DNA of 64,000 nt from Paenibacillus sp. J5C2022 (GTDB lineage Bacteria > Bacillota > Bacilli > Paenibacillales > Paenibacillaceae), in the NCBI RefSeq assembly GCF_025567625.1, contig NZ_JAOQJC010000026.1, positions 1-64,000 on the forward strand, in the 5' to 3' direction. The notes below the pieces were generated by a model. It was not told the origin of the DNA, searched no databases, and saw nothing but the letters and a program-made list of their open reading frames with translations. The first letter of the stretch is position 1. Each line of letters opens with the position of its first letter. Shown here one piece after another: positions 1 through 8,683 of the stretch. The position numbers and the translations under genes were made by a program.

Positions 1-71
1 ATATTGCTTTTCCGTCAAATGCTTACGATGCAGGATTTGCTTCGCAAACCTTTAAACGGGGCAGTTTCGCT

Positions 72-169
72 CGTTGTTCAGTTTTCAAGGAACAATCTCT
101 CCTCTTGCGTGCCGCCCATGTCCCAGCGGCGACTTTAATAATATATCACAGGTACCTAGAATATTGCAA
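72..169 (-). promoter_or_regulatory. rRNA operon promoter and leader, reading out of the window
   Basis: On the minus strand a -35 box TTGCAA (169-164) and a -10 box TATATT (145-140) are 18 bases apart. Downstream, at 93-72, is GTTCCTTGAAAACTGAACAA, a leader sequence typical of DNA just upstream of 16S rRNA genes in Bacillus and Paenibacillus. In Bacilli an rRNA operon commonly follows gyrA, which fits this position. The 16S gene itself is outside the window, so this is an inference from promoter plus leader. Confidence 0.7.
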
Positions 170-285
170 GTATTTTTTTAAAATATTTAATACCACGTTA
201 TTCGAATGCGTTTTGTACTTCTCCTTCACTCATTATTTACAAATGCAATGATGAATTTATGCACTAGAATCATACTAAAAGAGAA

Positions 286-335
286 AACGCCTTAGTCATT
301 CTCCTTGAACGATTCAAGAAGAATGCTTAGGCGTT
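286..335 (-). terminator. Strong intrinsic terminator after the HD-GYP gene
   Basis: A long, nearly perfect inverted repeat (AACGCC arm at 286, GGCGTT arm ending at 335, inner arms CTTGAA/TTCAAG) lies just past the stop codon at 341. On the minus strand it is followed by TTTTCTC. It separates the gyrA/HD-GYP unit from the rRNA operon promoter. Confidence 0.85.
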
Positions 336-340
336 CGATA

Positions 341-1414
341 CTATCTCATCACTTCTTTTATATGCAGTTGCCGCTCTGTAATCAGATTGACAATTTGTCC
401 GTTTACGGATACCCATGGTCTTGTCGGATGATTGTTATCGGAGAATACAATCTCTCCAATCCGCTCATCGCTAAGCCGAACAAGCGTCCCATTATGGAAC
501 TGTGTCACCCGTTCAATGAATGTCCTTACATAAGAAGGGTCCAGCTTGCCGAAAGCGTCTCTTTGCACTTGTTCCAGCACAAGATACGGCGATTCGGCTT
601 TGCGGTAAGAACGATTCAGTGTCATCGCATGGAAAATGTCCGCTATGCTCACAATTTTGGCATAGGTATGAATTTTCGATGCATCGATGCCTAATGGATA
701 CCCCGAGCCGTCGATCTTCTCGTGGTGCTGCAGGGCAGCAAGCTTAACGCCCTCATTCAGAGCAGCAACGTTCTTAAGCAATTGATAGCCATGAACCGTA
801 TGCCGCTTCATCTCTTCCAATTCCACTTCCGTCAAATTACTTGGCTTGTTGAGGATGGAGCGGTCAATACGCACATTGCCGATATCTTTTAACAGACCTG
901 CCAGAGCAACTTGCATCCAGTCCTTCTGCGGCAAGCCTACCCATTGAGCAATCAGGTAGGAGGTTAATGCCGACGCGACACTATTGTGAAGCAGATAGTC
1001 CCGCTCTTGAACCACGCCCGGATTGAACGTCAACACATTATACGACTTGATATGCTGCAGCAATTTGTCCAATTGCGATCTGATATCCATGACAGGCAGC
1101 CCTTGTCCCGTCACATATGTGTTGTGCACCTTTCGCAGCACTTCTACCATCGTTGCATATTCTTGAAGGAGGGGAGAAGCCGGAGTTTTAGCAGCAAAGT
1201 TCGCGCTCCCTTTATCCTCGGCTGCTTCTTCTGTCTGCAACTCGCTGAAGCTGCTTTCTACTGTCACGGAAGTCACGAGGAAGGCTTGCAAGATTTCCAT
1301 ATCCCTGGCTGTTATAACCGTTCCTTTGTGAAACAGCACACCGCCAAGAGGAGTGAGGACATCTTCCCCAATCTTGTCACCCAGCTTCAGTTGTGCAACC
1401 ATGACCGTACCCAC
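341..1414 (-). CDS. HD-GYP domain protein with an altered HD motif
   Basis: The 357-residue protein has a C-terminal HD-GYP domain (about residues 135-330), the family that hydrolyses cyclic di-GMP. The GYP signature is intact (HHEKIDGSGYP, residues 230-240), and H143, H205 and a later Asp (SIAD) are present. The central HD pair, normally LLHDIGK, reads LLKDIGN here (K176-D177), so one metal ligand is lost and activity may be reduced or absent. The N-terminal ~130 residues are not recognised. The GTG start at 1414 has AGAGG six bases upstream. It lies 54 bases after gyrA with no terminator between, so cotranscription is likely. Confidence 0.8.
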   Translation of the reverse strand: MGTVMVAQLKLGDKIGEDVLTPLGGVLFHKGTVITARDMEILQAFLVTSVTVESSFSELQTEEAAEDKGSANFAAKTPASPLLQEYATMVEVLRKVHNTYVTGQGLPVMDIRSQLDKLLQHIKSYNVLTFNPGVVQERDYLLHNSVASALTSYLIAQWVGLPQKDWMQVALAGLLKDIGNVRIDRSILNKPSNLTEVELEEMKRHTVHGYQLLKNVAALNEGVKLAALQHHEKIDGSGYPLGIDASKIHTYAKIVSIADIFHAMTLNRSYRKAESPYLVLEQVQRDAFGKLDPSYVRTFIERVTQFHNGTLVRLSDERIGEIVFSDNNHPTRPWVSVNGQIVNLITERQLHIKEVMR

Positions 1415-1468
1415 AGGCGTCCTCTCCCCTTATGCATGAATGTCGATGTCGAGTTGTACAGCTATACT

Positions 1469-3955
1469 TTAATTATCGGCAGAAACGTCCGTTTCTTCAC
1501 CCTCATCCTCATCAGACTCGATATCCACTTCTTCGCTTCTCGCTACGCGAGTAACGGTGGCTACCGTATCATCATCCCTAGTGTGAATGAGCCTTACGCC
1601 TTGCGTATTTCTTCCCATGGAAGAGATGCCCTCCATACTTGTACGAATGAGTGTGCCCAAGGCAGTCATAATCATGAGGTCTTCGTCTTGCTCCACAACT
1701 TTCAGAGCAACGATCGGACCGTTCTTATCCGTAACATTCAACGTTTTGATCCCTTTGCCTCCGCGATTTTGTATGCGGTATTCATGCTCTGGCGTCCGTT
1801 TGCCATAGCCATTGGCCGTCACGATAAGTACGTCTTTCCCGGACTCCACGATATCCATATCGATGACCGAGTCACCCTCGTCAAGACCGATTCCCTTCAC
1901 GCCTGTAGCCGAGCGTCCCATCGACCTGACATCATCTTCCGAGAAACGAATCGACATCCCATGCGCCGTCCCCATAATGATCTCCTGATTGCCGTCTGTA
2001 AGTCTGACGCCAATCAGATCGTCATCTTCGCGAAGCGAGATCGCAATTAATCCCACCTTGCGGATATTGGCATAGTCGTCAAGCGGCGTCTTCTTCACAA
2101 CGCCATGCTGCGTGGCGAAGAACAGGTACTGGTCAGAGCCGAATCCTTCAACCGGAATAACCGCATTGATCATCTCGCCTTGCTCAATCTGAATCAGATT
2201 AATAATCGGCGTGCCGCGTGCCGTCCGGCTAAGATCCGGTATCTCGTAAGCTTTCAGCTTATACACCTTGCCCTTGTTCGTGAAGAACAGCAAGAAGTGA
2301 TGGGAGTTGGTCACGAACAGATGCTCAACAAAGTCATTCTCCTTCGTATCCATCCCTACTACGCCACGGCCGCCGCGCTTCTGACTGCGGTATGTTGTAA
2401 CAGGCAGACGCTTAATATAGCCGGAATGCGTAATCGTAATGATGACATCCTCTCTTGGGATCAGATCCTCATCGAGAATTTCCTCATCGCTCGCTGTAAT
2501 TTCCGTACGCCGCTCGTCTCCGAAGCGTTCTTTAATGTCTGTAAGCTCATCGCTAATAATCTCCAGCACAAGAGCTTCGTCGGCCAGAATCGCTTTATAT
2601 TCTGCTATCTTCTTCAGAAGCTCCGCATATTCCGCCTCAATCTTGTCGCGCTCGAGACCTGTCAGGCGCTGCAAGCGCATGTCCAGAATCGCTTGCGCTT
2701 GCTCCAGACTAAGCGAGAATCGCGTAATCAAGCCTTCGCGTGCCTCTTCGGTCGTGCGAGAGGAACGAATAAGCGCAATCACTTCATCCAGATGATCAAG
2801 GGCAATCCGCAAGCCTTCCAGAATGTGAGCACGCGCTTCCGCCTTCTTGAGGTCGAACTCGGTGCGACGTCTGATGACCTCAATCTGATGCTGCAGGTAA
2901 TGGTACAGCATATCACGCAAGTTGAGCGTCTTCGGTTCGCCGTTGACCAGCGCCAGCATATTGATGCCGAAGTTGGTCTGCAGTTGTGTCTGCTTATACA
3001 GATTGTTAAGCACAACGCTAGGATTGACATCTCTGCGCAGCTCAATGACGATGCGCATACCGTTGCGATCGGACTCGTCCCGCAGATCCGTGATGCCGTC
3101 TATCTTCTTCTCGCGTACCAGTTCCGCAATCTTCTCCACGAGTCTGGCCTTGATGACTTGATAAGGCAGCTCATGGACAATGATTCTTGCCTTCCCGCCA
3201 TCTTCCTCAATTACGGCCTTCGCTCTCATCGTGACGGAGCCGCGCCCTGTCAAGTACGCTTGGCGTATGCCGGACAGCCCCATGACATATGCAGCCGTCG
3301 GGAAATCTGGCCCCTTCACATATTCCATCAACTCGATTGGCGTAAGCTCAGGATTGCGAATAAGCGCCAATGCACCGTCGATTACTTCGTTCAGATTATG
3401 TGGCGGAATATTGGTCGCCATGCCTACTGCTATTCCCGTTACGCCGTTGACCAGCAAGTTGGGAAAGCGCGCAGGAAGCACAACGGGCTCTTGCTCTTCC
3501 CCGTCATAGTTAGGGGCGAAGTCAATCGTTTCCTTGTTGATGTCCCGCAGCAGCTCCATCGCAATCTTCGATAGACGCGCTTCCGTATAACGCATGGCTG
3601 CAGCCATGTCGCCGTCAATGGAACCGAAGTTGCCGTGGCCGTCAACCAGCATATATCGCATAGAGAAATCCTGTGCCATCCGCACCATGGATTCGTATAC
3701 GGCGGAATCGCCGTGCGGATGATACTTGCCGATCACTTCTCCTACAATTCTTGCAGACTTCTTGTAAGGCTTGTCCGGGGACATCCCCAGCTCAGACATC
3801 GCATACAGAATGCGGCGATGTACAGGCTTAAGCCCGTCCCTTACATCTGGCAAAGCACGGCTTACAATGATGCTCATGGCATAATCCATGAATGAATCGC
3901 GCATCTCCGTGCCTATATCTCGATCCTTAATTGACATACGTTGTTCTTCTGCCAT
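1469..3955 (-). CDS. gyrA: DNA gyrase subunit A
   Basis: The 828-residue product is the DNA-cleaving subunit of gyrase (A2B2), which introduces negative supercoils. The catalytic tyrosine is Y123 in AAMRYTEARL. The quinolone-determining region reads HGDSAVYES (S84, E88), the sensitive form. The GyrA box QKRGGRG needed for wrapping DNA lies in the C-terminal beta-pinwheel, and the protein ends in an acidic tail (about the last 25 residues). The start ATG at 3955 is preceded by GGGAGGTTAAGC. Unlike in Bacillus subtilis, gyrA is not directly next to gyrB; a YheC-type gene on the other strand separates them. Confidence 0.98.
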   Translation of the reverse strand: MAEEQRMSIKDRDIGTEMRDSFMDYAMSIIVSRALPDVRDGLKPVHRRILYAMSELGMSPDKPYKKSARIVGEVIGKYHPHGDSAVYESMVRMAQDFSMRYMLVDGHGNFGSIDGDMAAAMRYTEARLSKIAMELLRDINKETIDFAPNYDGEEQEPVVLPARFPNLLVNGVTGIAVGMATNIPPHNLNEVIDGALALIRNPELTPIELMEYVKGPDFPTAAYVMGLSGIRQAYLTGRGSVTMRAKAVIEEDGGKARIIVHELPYQVIKARLVEKIAELVREKKIDGITDLRDESDRNGMRIVIELRRDVNPSVVLNNLYKQTQLQTNFGINMLALVNGEPKTLNLRDMLYHYLQHQIEVIRRRTEFDLKKAEARAHILEGLRIALDHLDEVIALIRSSRTTEEAREGLITRFSLSLEQAQAILDMRLQRLTGLERDKIEAEYAELLKKIAEYKAILADEALVLEIISDELTDIKERFGDERRTEITASDEEILDEDLIPREDVIITITHSGYIKRLPVTTYRSQKRGGRGVVGMDTKENDFVEHLFVTNSHHFLLFFTNKGKVYKLKAYEIPDLSRTARGTPIINLIQIEQGEMINAVIPVEGFGSDQYLFFATQHGVVKKTPLDDYANIRKVGLIAISLREDDDLIGVRLTDGNQEIIMGTAHGMSIRFSEDDVRSMGRSATGVKGIGLDEGDSVIDMDIVESGKDVLIVTANGYGKRTPEHEYRIQNRGGKGIKTLNVTDKNGPIVALKVVEQDEDLMIMTALGTLIRTSMEGISSMGRNTQGVRLIHTRDDDTVATVTRVARSEEVDIESDEDEGEETDVSADN

Positions 3956-4227
3956 GCTTAACCTCCCTGACGCCCTCTTAGAATGAACGCCTCCGTAACC
4001 AATTCCATTATATTACTTTCACATTCAGAGCCTTGTTAAACCTGCTTATCCTCTGAAAGCTCCATTCACTAAAAAATAGGCCCTCTATCCAATCCCCATA
4101 TCACAATAAGAGACATAAATTAAACAGACCCAACTTTTATTATATCATTCATTCCAAAGTATGTCTTGTACCTGAACGTTTACAGACGGATATTTTCATA
4201 TGATTGAAAAGGAAAGGAGAGCCTCGA

Positions 4228-4995
4228 TTGGCAATACAGCGTGTAAGGAGCAAGTGGTCAAAGACGAAGACGCTAATGAGGGCGCACGACCTGCGAGCAT
4301 TTATTCCTCTGACGAAAAGATACAACCGCGAATCTCTTCGTTCCATGATGGAACAGTTCGATATGGTGTACATTAAACCGGACAGCGGAACATTCGGGAA
4401 AGGCGTCATCAGGCTTGAGAAGGTGGCTGAGCCGGAGTCCGGCTACCGCTATCAGATTAAGAAGGAGACGCATCATGTGGCCTCGCTCGATGAGGTTTAC
4501 CGCGCTTTGCAAAGCTACACGTCAGCTAAATGCTACTTGATTCAGCGAGGCGTATACCTGCTCAAGCACAATGGAAGGCGATTCGATATTCGTGTAATGG
4601 TGCAGCGCAACTTGAAAAATCAATGGGAAACGACCGGCATTATTGGCCGGTTAGCGCATCCGGAACGGATCGTCACCAATTATCATAGCGGCGGCACGAT
4701 CAAACCGTTCGAGAAGCTCATGGCCAAGCATTGCAACTCATCGGAAATCGCCGCTTACAAGCGCCGATTGGAGATACTTGGGGTATCGATAGGCAAGCAG
4801 CTGGCAACGGATTATCCCGGATTAAAAGAGCTTGGCGTCGATGTGGCGATCGATACGAAGCTGCATCCATGGGTGCTGGAAGTGAATACGAAGCCGCATC
4901 CCTACGTGTTCAGCTGGATGTCCGATAAAAGGGTATATGATCGGGTGCGCCGCTATTCTCTCGCTTACGGAGGAATGAAAAAAAAGCGGTCCTGA
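4228..4995 (+). CDS. YheC/YheD family ATP-grasp protein
   Basis: The 255-residue protein belongs to the YheC/YheD family, ATP-grasp-fold proteins linked to the endospore coat in Bacillus. Visible elements are IKPDSGTFGKGV (nucleotide-binding loop), RRFDIRVMVQR, and the C-terminal VLEVNTKPHP, whose E and N match ATP-grasp metal ligands. The start is the TTG at 4228, because GGAAAGGAGA (4211-4220) is seven bases upstream; a TTG at 4204 has no such site. It is shorter than B. subtilis YheC/YheD and may be the core domain only. Its ligand is unknown. It faces the opposite way between gyrB and gyrA. Confidence 0.8.
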   Translation: MAIQRVRSKWSKTKTLMRAHDLRAFIPLTKRYNRESLRSMMEQFDMVYIKPDSGTFGKGVIRLEKVAEPESGYRYQIKKETHHVASLDEVYRALQSYTSAKCYLIQRGVYLLKHNGRRFDIRVMVQRNLKNQWETTGIIGRLAHPERIVTNYHSGGTIKPFEKLMAKHCNSSEIAAYKRRLEILGVSIGKQLATDYPGLKELGVDVAIDTKLHPWVLEVNTKPHPYVFSWMSDKRVYDRVRRYSLAYGGMKKKRS

Positions 4996-5008
4996 TCAGG
5001 TACGTAAA

Positions 5009-5042
5009 AACAGCCATTCCTTCTCAAAGAGGAATGGCTGTT
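5009..5042 (-). terminator. Terminator between gyrB and the YheC-type gene
   Basis: A 12-bp perfect inverted repeat, AACAGCCATTCC (5009-5020) and GGAATGGCTGTT (5031-5042), lies between two convergent genes. Reading on the minus strand it is followed by TTTTTACG, so it terminates gyrB; the plus-strand reading has no T-run but the hairpin may also act for the YheC-type gene. Confidence 0.85.
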
Positions 5043-5049
5043 GCGCCTG

Positions 5050-6960
5050 CTAGATATCCAAATTTTTGACGTATCTGGCATGTTCTTGTATAAAATCACG
5101 CCGCGGCTCCACATTGTCGCCCATCAGCGTATCGAACATCTTGTCGGCTTCCATGGCGTTCTCAATCGTTACCTGAAGCATGGTACGGCTCTCGGGGTCC
5201 ATCGTCGTCTCCCAAAGCTGGTTGGCATCCATCTCTCCAAGACCTTTGTAACGCTGGATATTGATCTTCGCTCCTTCGCCGAATTCGGCGATAATGTTGT
5301 CCCGCTCCCTCTCCGTAAGCGCATAGCGAACGACCTTGTTGCGCTCGACTTTGAACAGAGGCGGCTGAGCGATGTAGATGAAGCCGGCTTCCACGATTTG
5401 ACGCATATACCGGTAGAAGAAGGTAAGCAGCAGGGTGCGTATATGCGCTCCGTCTACGTCGGCATCCGTCATAATAATAATTTTGTGGTAACGCGCTCTG
5501 GCAATGTCGAAATCGTCGCTGATTCCCGTCCCCAGAGCGGTAATGATGGCTCGAATCTCGGCATTGCTCAGAATGCGGTCCAGCCGCGCCTTCTCGACGT
5601 TCAGGATTTTTCCCCGCAGCGGAAGTATCGCCTGGAAGTGACGATCACGGCCTTGCTTGGCCGATCCGCCCGCGGAGTCGCCTTCGACGATGTACAGTTC
5701 GCTGATGGAGGCATCCTTCGATGAGCAATCGGCCAGCTTGCCCGGCAAGGAACCGACGTCAAGAGCACTCTTGCGCCGGGTCATCTCCCGCGCTTTCCTT
5801 GCAGCTTCCCGTGCGCGTGCCGCCTGTAAGCTCTTCTCTATTATTCTTCGCGATACGGAAGGGTTCTCTTCCAGGAATTCCTGGAGCTTCTCCGCGAACA
5901 AGGATTCTACAATGCCCCGCACTTCGCTGTTGCCAAGCTTGGTCTTCGTCTGGCCCTCGAACTGCGGCTCCGGAATTTTCACAGAGATGATCGCCGTCAA
6001 GCCTTCGCGCACATCATCGCCGGAGAAGTTGGAATCGTTGTCCTTGATCAGATTCTTCTTGCGCCCGTACTCGTTAATGATCCGGGTAAGCGCGCTCTTG
6101 AAGCCTGACTCATGCGTTCCGCCCTCATGTGTGTTGATGTTGTTGGCGAAGGAGTAAATATTCTCGGCGAAGCTATCATTGTACTGCAGCGCAACTTCCA
6201 CCTGAATATGGTCTTTGGAGCCTTCGACGTAAATCGGCGTCTCGTGCAGCACTTCACGATTGCGGCTCAGAAAGCTAACGAACTCGATAATGCCGCCATC
6301 ATACTTGAAGGAGTTGGATACGCCTGTCCTCTCGTCCGTCAGCACGATCTCGATACCTTTATTCAGGAAAGCGAGCTCTCTTATTCTGGATTGCAGCGTA
6401 TCATAGTCGTATACCGTTGTTTCGGTGAAGATAGTGGGATCGGGCAGGAAGGTTGTTTTCGTCCCTGTCTTGTCCGAATCGCCGACAACTTTAGCCTCGT
6501 ACTGCGGAACGCCCTTGCGGTATTCCTGCTGATAGATCTTGCCCTCGCGCTGCACCTGCACGATGACCTGCTCCGACAGGGCATTGACGACAGAGACGCC
6601 GACGCCATGCAGACCGCCGGATACTTTATAGCCTTCTCCGCCGAACTTGCCGCCGGCGTGCAGCACCGTCATAACGACTTCCAGCGTCGACTTCTGAAGC
6701 TTGGTGTTCATGCCTACGGGAATTCCCCGTCCGTTGTCAATAACGGTAATGCTGTTATTTTCATGAACGATCACTTCGATTTTTGTACAATAGCCTGCCA
6801 ACGCTTCGTCGATACTATTGTCTACGACTTCCCATACGAGGTGGTGCAAGCCTTTAACACTCGTAGAGCCGATGTACATGCCGGGACGCTTGCGGACTGC
6901 CTCCAATCCTTCCAGAACCTGTATCTGGCTCTCATCATACGTATGTTGTTCCAACGACAT
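5050..6960 (-). CDS. gyrB: DNA gyrase subunit B
   Basis: The 636-residue ATPase subunit of gyrase. It has the GHKL ATP-binding domain (VVDNSIDEALAGY; GGLHGVGVSVVNALS), the transducer domain, and the TOPRIM domain with YIVEGDSAGGSAKQGRDR and the DADVDGAHIRTLLLTF metal site. Length and the C-terminal PRRDFIQEHA motif are normal. The ATG at 6960 is preceded by GAGAGGAGCAGTGAAC. It lies 49 bases after remB in the recF-remB-gyrB run seen in most Bacilli. Confidence 0.98.
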   Translation of the reverse strand: MSLEQHTYDESQIQVLEGLEAVRKRPGMYIGSTSVKGLHHLVWEVVDNSIDEALAGYCTKIEVIVHENNSITVIDNGRGIPVGMNTKLQKSTLEVVMTVLHAGGKFGGEGYKVSGGLHGVGVSVVNALSEQVIVQVQREGKIYQQEYRKGVPQYEAKVVGDSDKTGTKTTFLPDPTIFTETTVYDYDTLQSRIRELAFLNKGIEIVLTDERTGVSNSFKYDGGIIEFVSFLSRNREVLHETPIYVEGSKDHIQVEVALQYNDSFAENIYSFANNINTHEGGTHESGFKSALTRIINEYGRKKNLIKDNDSNFSGDDVREGLTAIISVKIPEPQFEGQTKTKLGNSEVRGIVESLFAEKLQEFLEENPSVSRRIIEKSLQAARAREAARKAREMTRRKSALDVGSLPGKLADCSSKDASISELYIVEGDSAGGSAKQGRDRHFQAILPLRGKILNVEKARLDRILSNAEIRAIITALGTGISDDFDIARARYHKIIIMTDADVDGAHIRTLLLTFFYRYMRQIVEAGFIYIAQPPLFKVERNKVVRYALTERERDNIIAEFGEGAKINIQRYKGLGEMDANQLWETTMDPESRTMLQVTIENAMEADKMFDTLMGDNVEPRRDFIQEHARYVKNLDI

Positions 6961-7009
6961 ACAAGTTCACTGCTCCTCTCAACTGCTCTTAGCGCATTTA
7001 ACCGTCCCG

Positions 7010-7261
7010 CTAACCGTTATCTATAAATTGATGAGCTCTCTTCTTCAACGTCGAGGATGATATGGGCGAATAATACACCTTCTGCTTCGTAACGACAATC
7101 GACTTGGCTTCCTCTTCGCCTATCGTCTCAACGTCCTTGCGCTCGCGCGCGCCGGCAACGAACTGCTTGGACAGCTTGGATGACTGCTCGATGGAAATGT
7201 CGAATATCGCGATCAATTCAGCAGATCGAATAATTTTCTCCCCGCCTAGATGAATATACAT
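7010..7261 (-). CDS. remB: RemB/YaaB-type DUF370 protein
   Basis: An 83-residue protein of the DUF370 family, beginning MYIHLGGEKIIRSAELIAIF and containing a conserved KSIVVT segment. RemB (YaaB) of B. subtilis takes part in control of extracellular matrix genes and lies at the same place between recF and gyrB. The family assignment is firm from sequence and position; its role here is inferred. The start at 7261 is preceded by AGAGGTGAGCGGAGG. Confidence 0.88.
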   Translation of the reverse strand: MYIHLGGEKIIRSAELIAIFDISIEQSSKLSKQFVAGARERKDVETIGEEEAKSIVVTKQKVYYSPISSSTLKKRAHQFIDNG

Positions 7262-7277
7262 CCTCCGCTCACCTCTC

Positions 7278-8396
7278 TTAATTGCTTTGGGCCGTGACGT
7301 TGCCTTCCTTCACATGATAGATACCGGCATCGTGGAGTTTGCTCATATTGACGCTCTCCAGGCCGGTCGTTGTTATAAAGGTCTGCACTTTGCTCTGAAA
7401 GGTCTCAATCAGCTGCGTCTGCCGGTTCTGGTCCAGCTCCGACAGCACATCGTCCAGCAGCAGCAGCGGATATTCGCCGATCTCCTCGTGAATCAGCTCT
7501 ATCTCTGCCAGCTTCAGGGATAAGGCCGTTGTGCGCTGCTGTCCCTGAGATCCGTATATTTGCGCTTCCTTCTCGTTAATGAAGAATGCCAGATCGTCCC
7601 GATGCGGCCCTGCGAGCGTCATGCCGCGCCGCAGTTCCTGATCTCTCACCTGTGATAACTTTATCATAAATTGCTCAAATAAGACAGCTTCATCTTGCTC
7701 CAGGTCAGCGTCGAAGGAAGGGCGATATTGAATGCTGAGCAGTTCCGAGCCATTTGTAATGCCTTGATGAATTTGATGAGCATATCCTTGTAGTTTATAT
7801 ATAAAGTGTTTCCTTTTTTTCATAATTTTAACACCAAGGTCGACAAGCTGCATATTCCATACATCCAGCATATTGACATCAACGCCGCCAGGGCCCGACG
7901 CTTTCAGAAAGTTGTTGCGCTGTTGAAGTACTTTGCCATATTGCTGCAGCGTATGCAGATAGCTGGGCTGTACTTGTCCGATCTCCATGTCCAGAAAGCG
8001 TCTTCTGACACCCGGCGTGCCCTTGACAATCTCCAGATCCTCGGGAGCGAACATGACTACATTGACAGAGCCGATGAAATCGCTAAGCTTCCTCTGTTCA
8101 AGTCCGTTCAGCTTGGCTCGCTTGCCCTGGGACGAGAACATCAGCTCCAACTTGATCGTTCCGTACCGCTTCTCCGCTTCACCCGCTATGCGAGCGGTAT
8201 CCGCTTCCCATCCGATTAGCTCCTTGTCCTTGGAAGTGCGATGGGATTTGGATAGGGCCAGTACGAATATGGCTTCCAGCAGGTTCGTCTTCCCCTGTGC
8301 ATTGGGACCGAGGAACACATTTACCATATGCGGCGTTGCCAGCTCCAATCCGCCGTAGTTCCGATAATTATGCAATGCGATGTTTTTCAATAACAC
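7278..8396 (-). CDS. recF: DNA replication and repair protein RecF
   Basis: This 372-residue SMC-like ATPase loads RecA at gaps and stalled forks. The Walker A motif is GPNAQGKTNLLEAIF near the N terminus, the signature/linker region contains YGSQGQQRTTALSLKLAE, and Walker B is LLLLDDVLSELD. Length is normal. It sits 16 bases before remB and 28 bases after yaaA. Confidence 0.97.
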   Translation of the reverse strand: MLLKNIALHNYRNYGGLELATPHMVNVFLGPNAQGKTNLLEAIFVLALSKSHRTSKDKELIGWEADTARIAGEAEKRYGTIKLELMFSSQGKRAKLNGLEQRKLSDFIGSVNVVMFAPEDLEIVKGTPGVRRRFLDMEIGQVQPSYLHTLQQYGKVLQQRNNFLKASGPGGVDVNMLDVWNMQLVDLGVKIMKKRKHFIYKLQGYAHQIHQGITNGSELLSIQYRPSFDADLEQDEAVLFEQFMIKLSQVRDQELRRGMTLAGPHRDDLAFFINEKEAQIYGSQGQQRTTALSLKLAEIELIHEEIGEYPLLLLDDVLSELDQNRQTQLIETFQSKVQTFITTTGLESVNMSKLHDAGIYHVKEGNVTAQSN

Positions 8397-8424
8397 TTAT
8401 GTGACCCCCGGTCCATTGCCAGTC

Positions 8425-8640
8425 TCACGAGCTGACGACGACAAATTCGCCGCATCCTTCCACTTTCACCCGATCGCCCGCATACAGCTTTCTGCCCCGT
8501 CTGTTGTCAAGCTCTCCATTAATGACGATTTCGTTATCCTGAAGAAAAAACTTCGCTTGTCCTCCTGTGGATATACAATCCGCCAGCTTCAAAAATTGGC
8601 CGAGCGCAATATATTCGGTATTAATCGCTATTTCTTTCAT
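8425..8640 (-). CDS. yaaA: S4-domain RNA-binding protein YaaA
   Basis: A 71-residue S4-like domain protein: MKEIAINTEYIALGQFLKLA at the start, then GGQAKFFLQ and VNGELDNRRGRKLYAGD, the S4 RNA-binding turn. It is the YaaA/YbcJ-type protein that lies between dnaN and recF in Bacilli. The open frame extends further upstream, but the ATG at 8640 has AAGAAGGGTGGTGCGG ahead and begins the homologous region. It probably acts in translation or ribosome assembly. Confidence 0.9.
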   Translation of the reverse strand: MKEIAINTEYIALGQFLKLADCISTGGQAKFFLQDNEIVINGELDNRRGRKLYAGDRVKVEGCGEFVVVSS

Positions 8641-8683
8641 TATTCCGCACCACCCTTCTTGAACCGGTTCATTCCTTGATCGC

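Noticed and set aside
2105..3574. Long open frame antisense to gyrA
   Set aside because: It mirrors gyrA codon structure, has no ribosome binding site and no recognisable motif.
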